Positions 24,941 through 33,489 of a stretch of DNA of 64,000 nucleotides are shown here, in pieces. The notes beneath the pieces are model-generated. The model was not told the DNA's origin and did no database searches. It was given only the letters and a program-made list of their open reading frames with translations. The translations under genes were made by a program, and so were the position numbers. The DNA is from Streptomyces sp. ISL-98 (lineage in GTDB: Bacteria; Actinomycetota; Actinomycetes; Streptomycetales; Streptomycetaceae): the NCBI RefSeq assembly GCF_018614055.1, contig NZ_JAGGPB010000036.1, positions 43,171 to 107,170 on the forward strand. The letters run 5' to 3'. Every line of letters starts with the position of its first letter. The first letter of the stretch is position 1.

Positions 24941-26052
24941 CGCCGCTTCCCCGAAGGCTTGCCGCGGCCACCACTGCGGCCACGGGGCCGGCCGACGACC
25001 GCACCGGCGGTCTCGGCGTCGTCCTCGAACCCGTCCTGCGGCGCGTCCGAGCCGTCGGATTCCTCCGCCGACTCGCCCTTGGCCGCAGCGGCCGCCCGCT
25101 TGGCGAGCACCCGCTTCTTCAGGGCCTTCATCTGCGGCTCGCGCTCCTTCAGGTCGGCGACCAGCGGAGTGGCGATGAAGATCGAGGAGTACGCACCGGC
25201 GGCGAGGCCGACGAACAGCGACAGGGAGATGTCGTTGAGCATGCCCGCGCCCAGCACACCGCCACCGATGAACAGCAGGCCCGCCACCGGGAGCAGCGCG
25301 ACCACGGTGGTGTTGATGGAACGCACCAGCGTGCCGTTGAGGCTGCGGTTGGCGATCTCGCTGTACGTCCAGCGGGTCTGCTTGGTGATGTCCTTCGAGC
25401 CCTCCTTGAGACCGTCGAAGACGACGACGGTGTCGTAGAGGGAGTAACCGAGGATAGTCAGCAGACCGATCACGGTGCCCGGGGTGACCTCGAAGCCGAC
25501 CAGTGCGTACACACCGACGGTGATGGTGAGGTCGTGGATCAGGGCGATGAGGGCGGCCACGGCCATCCGCCACTCGAAGGCGATGGCGAGATAGATGACC
25601 ACCAGGACCATGAAGATCGCGAGACCCGTCCAGGCCTTGTTGGCGATCTGCTCACCCCAGCTGGGGCCGACCAGTTCGGCGTTGATGGACTCTGCCGTGA
25701 CGCCCAGTTCCTCGGCGAGCTTGTCCTCGACCGGACTGGAGCTCGCGGTGTCCAGACCACTGATCTGGATGCGCATGCCGCCGTTGCCGAGCTCCTGGAC
25801 GATCGCCTCGTGCCCGGAGGCCTTCTCGGCCTCCTCCTGGACGTGCGCGACCGATACATCGGTCTTGGGCGTGGTGAAGACGGCACCGCCCTCGAACTCG
25901 ATGCCCATGACCAGACCCCGTACCGCCAGGCCGACGATGGCCGTGATGGTGATCAGGATCGAGATTCCGTACCAGATCATCCGCTTGCCGACGAAGTCGT
26001 AACCGACCTCACCGCGGTAGAGGCGGGCGCCGATGCTGCCGAGTCGAGACAT
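24937..26052 (-). CDS. secF: Protein translocase subunit SecF
   Basis: 371-residue partner of SecD in the accessory complex that uses proton motive force to aid Sec export. Six membrane spans are expected: one after the N-terminal RMIWYGISILITITAIVGLAV, then five in the second half with TVIGLLTILGYSLYDTVVVFDGLKE, RSINTTVVALLPVAGLLFIGGG and YSSIFIATPLVADLKE. The first extracytoplasmic domain contains GIEFEGGAVF. The C-terminus is a long charged, Gly/Arg-rich cytoplasmic tail (VVGRPRGRSGGRGKPSGKRR). ATG at 26052, one base after the secD stop. Confidence 0.97.
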   Translation of the reverse strand: MSRLGSIGARLYRGEVGYDFVGKRMIWYGISILITITAIVGLAVRGLVMGIEFEGGAVFTTPKTDVSVAHVQEEAEKASGHEAIVQELGNGGMRIQISGLDTASSSPVEDKLAEELGVTAESINAELVGPSWGEQIANKAWTGLAIFMVLVVIYLAIAFEWRMAVAALIALIHDLTITVGVYALVGFEVTPGTVIGLLTILGYSLYDTVVVFDGLKEGSKDITKQTRWTYSEIANRSLNGTLVRSINTTVVALLPVAGLLFIGGGVLGAGMLNDISLSLFVGLAAGAYSSIFIATPLVADLKEREPQMKALKKRVLAKRAAAAAKGESAEESDGSDAPQDGFEDDAETAGAVVGRPRGRSGGRGKPSGKRR

Positions 26053-26053
26053 C

Positions 26054-27799
26054 TCAGGCCTCCTTCGTGTCGATGGGGGCGGAGACGCGACGCGTGCGGC
26101 GCAGCGGGGGCTGGACGCCGAGTCGCTTCGGGTCCAGGCCGGACCACGGGTGGCCCCGGCCGAAGAACTCCGTGCGGGCCAGCAGGGTCATCAGCGGCTT
26201 GGTGAAGAGGAACACCACGACCACGTCGAGCAGGGTGGTCAGGCCGAGCGTGAACGCGAAGCCCTGGACCTTGCCGACGGTCACGAGGAACAGCACCGCG
26301 GCGGCGAGGAAGGACACGAAGTCGGAGACCAGGATGGTGCGCCGGGCACGCGGCCAGGCACGCTCGACGGCCGGCCGGAGCGTACGGCCCTCGCGGATCT
26401 CGTCACGGATGCGTTCGAAGTACACGATGAACGAGTCCGCGGTGATACCGATCGCGACGATGGCACCGCACACCGCAGGCAGGTTCAGCGCGAAGCCGAT
26501 GCCCGGGCCGAGCAGCGTCATGATCGTGTACGTCAGGATCGCCGAGACGATGAGGCTGACGATCGCGACGAACGCCAGGCCGCGGTAGTAGGCGACCAGG
26601 TAGATGACGACCAGCGCGAGACCGATCGCACCGGCGATCAGACCCGCCTGGAGCTGCTCGCCGCCGAGCGCCGAGCTGACGGTGGTGACGCTGGCCTCGT
26701 CGAAGGAGAGCGGCAGTGCGCCGTACTTCAGGATGTTGGCCAGGTCCTGGGCGGACTCCTGGGTGAAGCTGCCGGTGATCTCGGCGCTGGCGCTCAGGGT
26801 CTGGTTGACCGTGGGGGCCGAGACGACCTCGCCGTCGAGGACGATGGCGAACTGGTTCTGCGGCTGCTGCTGCTGAGAAAGCTTGCTGGTGATCTTCTGG
26901 AACTTCTTGGAGCCACCGTCGGTGAACTCCATGTTGACCTTCCAGAGGCCACGCTGGGTGTCCAGCTGGGCGCTGGCGGTGTCGACGTCCTTGCCGTTGA
27001 CCTCGGCCGGGCCCAAGATGTACTTCTCCCACTGGCCCTGGGAGTCCTTGCCGCAGGCGACCGACGGGTCCTCGGGCCTGACGCCCTCACCGGCCTTGAC
27101 GCGCTGGGCCTCCTTGGTGCAGTCGAGGGCCAGGAACTTCTCCTGAAGCTTGGTGACCTCGGGGTCGGCCGAAGGTGTGGCCGAAGGCTTGGTGCTCGCG
27201 TCCGGGCTCTTCGAGGGGCTGCCCGTCGGAGTCGGCGTCGGGGCCTTGAGCGCGTCCGTGACGGCGCGGCCCTGAGTGGTGGGGCTGGTCGACGGGGTGG
27301 CGGTCGGCGTGGACTTGTCCTTGTCGCCGTCCTTGCCGCTCGTCGAGGCACTCGGGGAGGGAGTGGCCTTGGGGTCCGGCGTCGGGGCGCCCGCGGCGAG
27401 CGTCAGCACCGGCCGGAAGTAGAGCTGAGCGGTGGTACCGACCTGCTCCCGGGCCTGCTTCTCGTTCGTTCCCTTGGGGATGTTGACGATGATGTGCTCT
27501 TCGCCCTGGGTCTGAACCTCGGCCTCGGAGACACCCAGACCGTTGACGCGGCGGTCGATGATCCCGACCGCGGTGTCCATGTTGGTCTTGTTGACCGCGT
27601 TGGGCATGCCGGGCTCGCTCTTCGCCTTGAGCGTGATGCTCGTACCACCGGCGAGGTCGATGCCCAGACGCGGTGTGAGCTCACCGGTCGCGAACATCCC
27701 GCCGGTGAGGGCGACCATGGCGATCAGGATCAGAGCCAGGGCACGCCCTGGCCTCCCCGGAGCGCCCGCGGGCCTGCGGCCCTTCTTCGGTGCTGCCAC
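26054..27799 (-). CDS. secD: Protein translocase subunit SecD with Ser/Thr/Pro-rich insertion
   Basis: 581 residues. The N-terminal span (ALALILIAMVALTGGMFATG) leads to the conserved PRLGIDLAGGTSITLKA and IIDRRVNGLGVSEAEVQTQGEEHIIVNIPG-type P1 region. The C-terminal half has five further spans with GDIVVAIGITADSFIVYFERIRDEIREG-like SecD/RND motifs. Between about residues 130 and 210 the extracytoplasmic P1 domain is interrupted by a low-complexity Thr/Ser/Pro/Lys stretch (PTPDPKATPSPSAST onward). GTG start at 27799 with GAGAAGG upstream. It lies between yajC and secF. Confidence 0.96.
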   Translation of the reverse strand: MAAPKKGRRPAGAPGRPGRALALILIAMVALTGGMFATGELTPRLGIDLAGGTSITLKAKSEPGMPNAVNKTNMDTAVGIIDRRVNGLGVSEAEVQTQGEEHIIVNIPKGTNEKQAREQVGTTAQLYFRPVLTLAAGAPTPDPKATPSPSASTSGKDGDKDKSTPTATPSTSPTTQGRAVTDALKAPTPTPTGSPSKSPDASTKPSATPSADPEVTKLQEKFLALDCTKEAQRVKAGEGVRPEDPSVACGKDSQGQWEKYILGPAEVNGKDVDTASAQLDTQRGLWKVNMEFTDGGSKKFQKITSKLSQQQQPQNQFAIVLDGEVVSAPTVNQTLSASAEITGSFTQESAQDLANILKYGALPLSFDEASVTTVSSALGGEQLQAGLIAGAIGLALVVIYLVAYYRGLAFVAIVSLIVSAILTYTIMTLLGPGIGFALNLPAVCGAIVAIGITADSFIVYFERIRDEIREGRTLRPAVERAWPRARRTILVSDFVSFLAAAVLFLVTVGKVQGFAFTLGLTTLLDVVVVFLFTKPLMTLLARTEFFGRGHPWSGLDPKRLGVQPPLRRTRRVSAPIDTKEA

Positions 27800-27904
27800 C
27801 TTCTCGTTTCTCCCTGTCCAACCGCCCCCGCGCCGGGTGAGCGCCGGGGGCGGCCACGAAGTATGTGGGGCCCAGCCCCGCAGAAGCAGAAGTCGGCACG
27901 GTCC

Positions 27905-27943
27905 GGGGACCGCGGTACGCCGGTAGGCGTCGCCGCGGTCCCC
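27905..27943 (-). terminator. Hairpin between yajC and secD
   Basis: An 11-bp perfect outer stem (27905-27915 with 27933-27943) plus an inner ACGCC/GGCGT pairing lies 9 nt past the yajC stop. It could partly terminate or stabilise the yajC transcript before secD. Confidence 0.6.
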
Positions 27944-27951
27944 GTGCGTGA

Positions 27952-28440
27952 CTACTTGGCGTCGCCCTTGCCGTCGGCCTTCTTGTCCTTCGGCTCGTCG
28001 CCGGCCGCGGCGACAACGTCGTCCGCCTCATCGGCCTCGTCCGCCTCGGGCTTCTTGCCGAGGTCAATGCGCGCGTCGTCGTCCGAGTCCGCATCTGCGG
28101 CTTCGGTCAGCGAGGAGGCGTCGTCCGGAACGAGGGGAGCGTCGGTCTTGAGGTCGTCCTCGCCGTGGACGATGCGGTTGTACTCCTCGTCGTCGAGGAC
28201 GGCGCCGACGGAGTTCTTCGCATAGACGGCGTGCACGCCGGGCGCGACCTCGAGCAGGATCGTGTCGTCGTGAACTTCCTTGACGGTCGCGTACATGCCC
28301 CCGATCGTCCTGATGCCGGTGCCGGGCTGCATCTCGTTGCGCATCTGCGCAGCCGCCTGCTGCTTCTTCTTGGCGGACCGGGTCATCAGGAACATGGCCC
28401 CGATGAGCACGATGAAGGGGAGGAGGGTCACGATATCCAC
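27952..28440 (-). CDS. yajC: Preprotein translocase subunit YajC
   Basis: 162 residues: one N-terminal span (VDIVTLLPFIVLIGAMFLMTRSAKKKQQ), the conserved cytoplasmic QMRNEMQPGTGIRTIGGMYATVKEVHDDTILLEVAPGV, and a long acidic tail (SDDDARIDLGKKPEADEADEADDV). It associates with SecDF. GTG at 28440 is chosen because the span begins here and AAGGA lies upstream; the frame extends to 28521. First gene of yajC-secD-secF-apt. Confidence 0.94.
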   Translation of the reverse strand: MDIVTLLPFIVLIGAMFLMTRSAKKKQQAAAQMRNEMQPGTGIRTIGGMYATVKEVHDDTILLEVAPGVHAVYAKNSVGAVLDDEEYNRIVHGEDDLKTDAPLVPDDASSLTEAADADSDDDARIDLGKKPEADEADEADDVVAAAGDEPKDKKADGKGDAK

Positions 28441-28605
28441 GGGACGAAATTCCTTCGCACGACCGCGCTGGGAGGCGGCCTGATCTACGGGGGTGGGCAC
28501 GCCGACCTGGAAGGGCGGCATCGGCGGAGTCTAAGCGAGTCCGCATCAATGGAACAACGCCCAGCATCGCACCGTGGTTCCTTGCCGGGCGAGCCTCCCG
28601 CGCCG

Positions 28606-29673
28606 TCAGGCCCCGAAGAGGCCCTGTTGTCCGCTTCCGCCGGGCCCCTGCTGGGGCGGCACGAGCCCGAGATGCGCCCATGCCGCGGGCGTGGCCACGC
28701 GCCCGCGCGGCGTACGGGCCAGCAAGCCCTCCCGTACGAGGAAGGGCTCGGCCACCTCTTCGACGGTTTCCCGCTCCTCCCCCACGGCCACCGCGAGCGT
28801 CGACAGCCCCACCGGTCCGCCGCTGAACAGCTTGAGCAGGGCACCAAGGACGGCGCGGTCGAGGCGGTCCAGGCCCCGGGCGTCGACCTCGTACACCTTG
28901 AGGGCCGCGGCGGCGATGTCGCGGTTTATGACGCCGTCGGCCTTGACCTGGGCGTAGTCCCGGACGCGGCGCAGCAGGCGGTTCGCGATGCGGGGCGTGC
29001 CCCGGGAGCGTCCGGCGATCTCGGCGGCGCCCTCCACATCGATCTCGACGTCGAGGAGACGGGCGGAGCGGTGGATGACCCGCTCCAGCTCGGCCGGTTC
29101 GTAGAACTCCATGTGCCCCGTGAAGCCGAAACGGTCGCGCAGCGGGGGCGGCAGCAGGCCGGCCCTGGTGGTCGCGCCGACGAGGGTGAACGGCGGCAGT
29201 TCGAGCGGGATGGCGGTGGCGCCGGGGCCCTTGCCGACGATGACGTCGACGCGGAAGTCCTCCATCGCCATGTAGAGCATCTCTTCCGCCGGGCGGGACA
29301 TCCGGTGGATCTCGTCGAGGAAGAGGACCTCGCCCTCCTGGAGGGAGGAGAGGATCGCGGCGAGGTCGCCGGCGTGCTGGATGGCGGGGCCCGAGGTGAT
29401 GCGGATCGGGGCGTTCATCTCGGCCGCGATGATCATGGAGAGGGTGGTCTTGCCGAGTCCGGGGCCGCCGGAGAGCAGCACGTGATCGGCGGTGGCGCCG
29501 CGTGCGCGGGCCGCGCGCAGGACCAGGTCGAGCTGCTCGCGGACCTTCTCCTGGCCGACGAACTCGTCGAGGTCCTTCGGGCGCAGCGCGGCCTCGACGG
29601 CCTGGTCCTCGCCGTCGGCGCCGGAGTCGACCAGGCGCTGGTCGATGTCGGATCCGGTCTCGTCCCAGTTCAT
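28606..29673 (-). CDS. ruvB: Holliday junction branch-migration ATPase RuvB
   Basis: Hexameric motor that drives branch migration with RuvA. The 355-residue AAA+ protein shows RPKDLDEFVGQEKVREQL, the P-loop LLSGGPGLGKTTLSMII, Walker B EVLFLDEIHRMSRPAEE, sensor 1 LVGATTRAGLLPPPLRDRFG and the winged-helix C-terminus EPFLVREGLLARTPRGR. ATG at 29673; 23 bp after the ruvA stop. A Gly/Gln tail (GGSGQQGLFGA) is an actinobacterial extra. Confidence 0.97.
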   Translation of the reverse strand: MNWDETGSDIDQRLVDSGADGEDQAVEAALRPKDLDEFVGQEKVREQLDLVLRAARARGATADHVLLSGGPGLGKTTLSMIIAAEMNAPIRITSGPAIQHAGDLAAILSSLQEGEVLFLDEIHRMSRPAEEMLYMAMEDFRVDVIVGKGPGATAIPLELPPFTLVGATTRAGLLPPPLRDRFGFTGHMEFYEPAELERVIHRSARLLDVEIDVEGAAEIAGRSRGTPRIANRLLRRVRDYAQVKADGVINRDIAAAALKVYEVDARGLDRLDRAVLGALLKLFSGGPVGLSTLAVAVGEERETVEEVAEPFLVREGLLARTPRGRVATPAAWAHLGLVPPQQGPGGSGQQGLFGA

Positions 29674-29696
29674 GTACGGATCTCAGTTCTCGCGGG

Positions 29697-30326
29697 TCAG
29701 CGGGCGCGGTTGAGGGTCTGGAGCGCGGCACGCAGCAGTTGCGGTACGGGCGGCTGTTTGCCCCCGGCGAGGGCGGCCTCGGCCTGCGGCGTGACAGCGG
29801 CGACCGCTTCCTCCGCCTCGCGGGACGCGTACCCGAGGCCGATGAGCGCGGCCTGCAGCTGCTCGCCCCAGGGTGCGGGCCCCGAGGCGACGCGCTGGGC
29901 GCCGAGGTGTCCGCCGGTGCCGAGCGGTGCGCCGAGGCGGTCCTTGAGTTCGAGGAGAAGCTTCTGGGCGCCCTTCTTCCCGATGCCGGGGACCGCGGTG
30001 AGCGCCTTCTCGTCACCGGTGGACACGGCGACGCGCAGCGCGTCCGGGGAGTGCACGGCGAGCATGGCCTGGGCGAGCCGGGGGCCGACGCCGCTGGCGG
30101 TCTGGAGGAGCTCGAAGACCTGCCGCTCGTCGTCGTCCGCGAAGCCGTACAGGGTGAGCGAGTCTTCCCGTACGACCAGGGAGGTCGCGAGCTTCGCGTC
30201 CTGGCCGATGCGCAGCGTGGACAGCGTGTTCGGCGTGCACTGCACGGACATGCCGATGCCGCCGACCTCGATGACGGCGGTGGTCGGGGCGAGTGCGGCG
30301 ACCGGGCCGCTGACGAACGCGATCAT
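29697..30326 (-). CDS. ruvA: Holliday junction DNA helicase subunit RuvA
   Basis: Tetrameric junction-binding subunit. The 209-residue protein has the N-terminal OB fold (MIAFVSGPVAALAPTTAVIEVGGIG), two helix-hairpin-helix motifs (ASGVGPRLAQAML, TAVPGIGKKGAQKLLLELKDRL) and the C-terminal RuvB-binding domain (QAALIGLGYASREAEEAV). The ATG at 30326 overlaps the ruvC stop as ATGA. Confidence 0.97.
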   Translation of the reverse strand: MIAFVSGPVAALAPTTAVIEVGGIGMSVQCTPNTLSTLRIGQDAKLATSLVVREDSLTLYGFADDDERQVFELLQTASGVGPRLAQAMLAVHSPDALRVAVSTGDEKALTAVPGIGKKGAQKLLLELKDRLGAPLGTGGHLGAQRVASGPAPWGEQLQAALIGLGYASREAEEAVAAVTPQAEAALAGGKQPPVPQLLRAALQTLNRAR

Positions 30327-30868
30327 CGCGTGACCTTCCGTACGGGGATGCGGGGGGCGCGGGCCGCGGCGTGCGCCTGCTGGAGGCGGTTGAGCGCAGG
30401 AGCGCGCCAGATGTGGCAGATGGCGAGCGCGAGCGCGTCGGCGGCGTCGGCAGGTTTGGGCGGGGCGTCCAGTCGTAGCAGCCGGGTCACCATGGCGCCG
30501 ACCTGGTCCTTGTCGGCCCGGCCGCTGCCGGTGACGGCCGCCTTCACCTCGCTCGGTGTGTGCAGGGCGACGGGCAGTCCCCGGCGGGCCGCGCAGAGCA
30601 TCGCGACGGCGCTGGCCTGTGCGGTGCCCATGACCGTACGGACGTTGTGCTGGCTGAACACCCGCTCCACGGCGACGAATTCGGGCTCGTACTCGTCGAG
30701 CCACTGCTCGATGCCCCGCTCGATGGCGACCAGCCGCTCACCGAGCTCGGCGTCCGCCGCCGTACGGACGACTCCGACGCCGACCATCTTCAGGGGACGG
30801 CCCGCGACGCCTTCCACCACACCGACACCGCACCGGGTCAGCCCCGGGTCCACGCCGAGTACACGCAT
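30323..30868 (-). CDS. ruvC: Crossover junction endodeoxyribonuclease RuvC
   Basis: Resolves Holliday junctions. The 181-residue RNase H-fold protein keeps the four acidic residues: MRVLGVDPGLTRCGVG, VAVERVFSQHNV, and DAADALALAICH with its paired Asp. VKAAVTGSGRADKDQVGAMV is the DNA-contact region. ATG 30868 is chosen over an upstream start at 30943 because GGGAGGGG is just upstream and family members start MRVLGVDPG. First gene of ruvC-ruvA-ruvB. Confidence 0.97.
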   Translation of the reverse strand: MRVLGVDPGLTRCGVGVVEGVAGRPLKMVGVGVVRTAADAELGERLVAIERGIEQWLDEYEPEFVAVERVFSQHNVRTVMGTAQASAVAMLCAARRGLPVALHTPSEVKAAVTGSGRADKDQVGAMVTRLLRLDAPPKPADAADALALAICHIWRAPALNRLQQAHAAARAPRIPVRKVTR

Positions 30869-30948
30869 CGCGCCCCTCCCCCCACTCGACCAACTGTTCC
30901 TGCGTCCATGCCTGATCAGCACAGTAGCGGCTGGCTCTGACAACGCAC

Positions 30949-30985
30949 GGACGGGCCGCCGGGAGCGTGTCCCGTCGGCCCGTCC
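30949..30985 (-). terminator. Terminator after yebC
   Basis: A 10-bp stem (30949-30958 with 30976-30985), with internal CGGGA/TCCCG pairing, sits 38 nt past the yebC stop and 81 nt before the ruvC start. Confidence 0.7.
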
Positions 30986-31022
30986 ATGCTTGTTGAGGCA
31001 CTGTCGACGTGCTGATCAAACC

Positions 31023-31778
31023 TCAGGCCGCGTCGACCTTCTCCATGACCTCGTCCGAGACGTCGAAGTTGGCGAAGACGTTCTGCACGTCGTCGCTGTC
31101 CTCCAGCGCGTCGATGAGCTTGAAGATCTTCCGCGCGCCTTCCTCGTCGAGCTCGACCTGCATGGTCGGGACGAAGTTGGCGTCGGCCGAGTCGTAGTCG
31201 ATGCCGGCGTCCTGGAGCGCGGTGCGGACCGCGACCAGGTCGGTGGCCTCGCTCAGGACCTCGAAGGACTCACCGAGGTCGTTGACCTCCTCGGCGCCCG
31301 CCTCCAGGACGGCGTCCAGGACATCGTCCTCGGACAGCTCGCCCTTGGGGACGATGACAACGCCCTTGCGGTTGAAGAGGTACGAGACGGAACCCGGGTC
31401 GGCCATCGAACCGCCGTTGCGGGTCATGGCGACACGTACGTCGGAGGCGGCACGGTTGCGGTTGTCGGTGAGGCACTCGATGAGCACCGCGACACCGTTC
31501 GGGCCGTAGCCTTCGTACATGATCGTCTGGTAGTCGACGCCGCCCGCCTCAAGACCGCCACCGCGCTTGACCGCGGAGTCGATGTTCTTGTTGGGGACGG
31601 AGCTCTTCTTCGCCTTCTGGATGGCGTCGACGAGCGTCGGGTTGCCCTCGGGATCGATGCCGCCGGTACGCGCGGCGACCTCGATGTTCTTGATCAGCTT
31701 CGCGAAGAGCTTGCCGCGCTTGGCATCGATCACGGCCTTCTTGTGCTTCGTCGTAGCCCATTTAGAGTGGCCGGACAT
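31023..31778 (-). CDS. YebC/PmpR family protein
   Basis: 251 residues with the family N-terminus MSGHSKWATTKHKKAVIDAKRGKLFAKLIKNIEVA, then YEGYGPNGVAVLIECLTDNRNR and the acidic C-terminus LIDALEDSDDVQNVFANFDV. Members are reported both as DNA-binding regulators (PmpR) and as ribosome-associated factors that relieve stalling at proline-rich stretches (YebC). Either role is possible here. Location between pdxT and ruvC is the usual bacterial order. ATG start, with AAGGAGACAGGCGG-type site upstream. Confidence 0.95.
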   Translation of the reverse strand: MSGHSKWATTKHKKAVIDAKRGKLFAKLIKNIEVAARTGGIDPEGNPTLVDAIQKAKKSSVPNKNIDSAVKRGGGLEAGGVDYQTIMYEGYGPNGVAVLIECLTDNRNRAASDVRVAMTRNGGSMADPGSVSYLFNRKGVVIVPKGELSEDDVLDAVLEAGAEEVNDLGESFEVLSEATDLVAVRTALQDAGIDYDSADANFVPTMQVELDEEGARKIFKLIDALEDSDDVQNVFANFDVSDEVMEKVDAA

Positions 31779-31841
31779 CCGCCTGTCTCCTTCGCGTAAC
31801 CAACTTCTGCTGCGTTCGCCAGAGATCCTACCGGGATACGG

Positions 31842-32432
31842 TCAGCGCCCGGCGCGCACCATGTCCGTAAAGAGCTGATGCACCCGGTGGTCACCCGTCA
31901 GTTCCGGGTGAAAGGACGTGGCAAGGGCGTTTCCCTGCCGTACGGCGACAATGTGGCCCTCGTGCTCGGCGAGCACCTCGACCTGGGCGCCGACCGACTC
32001 CACCCACGGGGCGCGGATGAAGACGCCCTCGACGGGGTCGCCCTCGATGCCCGCGACGTCGACGGTTGCCTCGAACGACTCGTTCTGACGGCCGAAGGCG
32101 TTGCGGCGCACGATCATGTCGATGCCGCCGAGCGTCTCCTGGCCCGAGCGCGGGTCGAGGATCTTGTCGGCGAGCATGATCAATCCGGCGCAGGTGCCGT
32201 AGACGGGCATGCCGTCCTTGATGCGCTCGCGCAGCGGCTCCAGCATGCCGAAGAGCACGGCCAGCTTGGACATCGTGGTGGACTCGCCGCCGGGGATGAC
32301 CAGGCCGTCGATCTCCGCGAGCTCCTCGGGGCGCCGGACCGGCCTGGCCGTGGCGTCGGCCACGGCCAGGGCGATCAGGTGCTCCCGTACGTCGCCCTGG
32401 AGAGCCAGGACTCCGATCACAGGGTTGCTCAT
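31842..32432 (-). CDS. pdxT: Pyridoxal 5'-phosphate synthase glutaminase subunit PdxT
   Basis: Class I glutaminase that feeds ammonia to PdxS. The 196-residue protein has IGVLALQGDVREHL, DGLVIPGGESTTMSKL, the nucleophile in PVYGTCAGLIMLA, and the His/Glu pair in LATSFHPELTGDHRVH. Two starts are adjacent (GTG 32435, ATG 32432); I use the ATG. It begins 8 bp after pdxS, and the two are cotranscribed. Confidence 0.96.
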   Translation of the reverse strand: MSNPVIGVLALQGDVREHLIALAVADATARPVRRPEELAEIDGLVIPGGESTTMSKLAVLFGMLEPLRERIKDGMPVYGTCAGLIMLADKILDPRSGQETLGGIDMIVRRNAFGRQNESFEATVDVAGIEGDPVEGVFIRAPWVESVGAQVEVLAEHEGHIVAVRQGNALATSFHPELTGDHRVHQLFTDMVRAGR

Positions 32433-32440
32433 CACAGGTA

Positions 32441-33349
32441 CTACCAGCCGCGGTTGGCGTAGCGCTCGGACTCGGGGAGGGTGTCGCAGTTGATGCCGAC
32501 CATGGCCTCACCCAGGTTGCGCGAAGCGTCCGCGATGATCTTCGGGTCGTCGTAGAAGGTCGTGGCCTTCACGATGGCGGCGGCGCGGGCTGCCGGGTCG
32601 CCGGACTTGAAGATGCCGGAGCCGACGAAGACGCCCTCGGCACCGAGCTGGCGCATCAGCGCGGCGTCGGCGGGGGTGGCGACGCCGCCCGCGGAGAAGA
32701 GGACCACCGGCAGCTTGCCCAGCTCGGAGACCTCCTTGACCAGCTCGTACGGGGCGCGGAGCTCCTTGGCGGCGGCGTACAGCTCGTTGTTGTCGTAGCC
32801 GCGCAGGCGGGCGATCTCGTTCTTGATCTGGCGCAGGTGACGGACGGCCTCGACGACGTTGCCGGTGCCGGCCTCGCCCTTGGAGCGGATCATGGCCGCG
32901 CCCTCTGCGATACGGCGCAGGGCCTCGCCCAGGTTGGTGGCGCCACAGACGAAGGGGGTGGTGAACGCCCACTTGTCGGAGTGGTTGACCTCGTCGGCCG
33001 GGGTCAGGACCTCGGACTCGTCGATGTAGTCGACGCCGAGGGACTGGAGGACCTGGGCCTCGACGAAGTGGCCGATCCGGGACTTCGCCATCACCGGGAT
33101 CGACACGGCCTCGATGATCTCTTCGATCATGTTCGGGTCGGACATCCGGGCCACGCCGCCGTCCTTGCGGATGTCGGCCGGCACGCGCTCCAGCGCCATC
33201 ACGGCCACGGCGCCGGCGTCTTCGGCGATCTTCGCCTGCTCGGCGTTGACGACATCCATGATGACGCCGCCCTTGAGCTGCTCAGCCATGCCGCGCTTGA
33301 CGCGTGCGGTGCCGGTCTCGGGGGCCTGGGTGGTGCTGGTGCTGGACAC
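32441..33349 (-). CDS. pdxS: Pyridoxal 5'-phosphate synthase lyase subunit PdxS
   Basis: Condenses ribose 5-phosphate, glyceraldehyde 3-phosphate and ammonia into PLP. The 302-residue barrel protein shows KRGMAEQLKGGVIMDVVNAEQAKIAEDAGAVAVMALERVPADIR, the Schiff-base Lys in VMAKSRIGHFVEAQ, VDYIDESEVLTPAD and the second Lys region SAGGVATPADAALM. GTG at 33349 has GAGG seven bases upstream. Upstream lies a tandem 22-bp repeat that may be its operator. Confidence 0.97.
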   Translation of the reverse strand: MSSTSTTQAPETGTARVKRGMAEQLKGGVIMDVVNAEQAKIAEDAGAVAVMALERVPADIRKDGGVARMSDPNMIEEIIEAVSIPVMAKSRIGHFVEAQVLQSLGVDYIDESEVLTPADEVNHSDKWAFTTPFVCGATNLGEALRRIAEGAAMIRSKGEAGTGNVVEAVRHLRQIKNEIARLRGYDNNELYAAAKELRAPYELVKEVSELGKLPVVLFSAGGVATPADAALMRQLGAEGVFVGSGIFKSGDPAARAAAIVKATTFYDDPKIIADASRNLGEAMVGINCDTLPESERYANRGW

Positions 33350-33445
33350 GGGTGGACCTCGCTGGGTAAGGAGAAGGCTCTTGCTTCCCCGAGGGAACAG
33401 TTCCCGACCAGTCCACCGCAAGGGCCAATGGATGGGCGGTGGCTC

Positions 33446-33489
33446 GTTTTGCTAGCTCCCTGGGCGGGTTTTGCTAGCTGCCAGGGCGG
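33446..33489. repeat. Tandem 22-bp direct repeat upstream of pdxS
   Basis: Two head-to-tail 22-bp units (33446-33467 and 33468-33489) share 20 of 22 bases; both begin GTTTTGCTAGCT and end GGGCGG. The second overlaps the stop codon of the LemA-like gene. A 22-bp period is two helical turns, the geometry used by MocR/PdxR-type regulators of PLP synthesis, so an operator for pdxST is plausible. No such regulator gene is in the window. Confidence 0.6.

Noticed and set aside
24234..25004. N-terminal extension of relA to 1123 codons
   Set aside because: It would run through the apt gene and a terminator; TTG 24233 has a good ribosome site.
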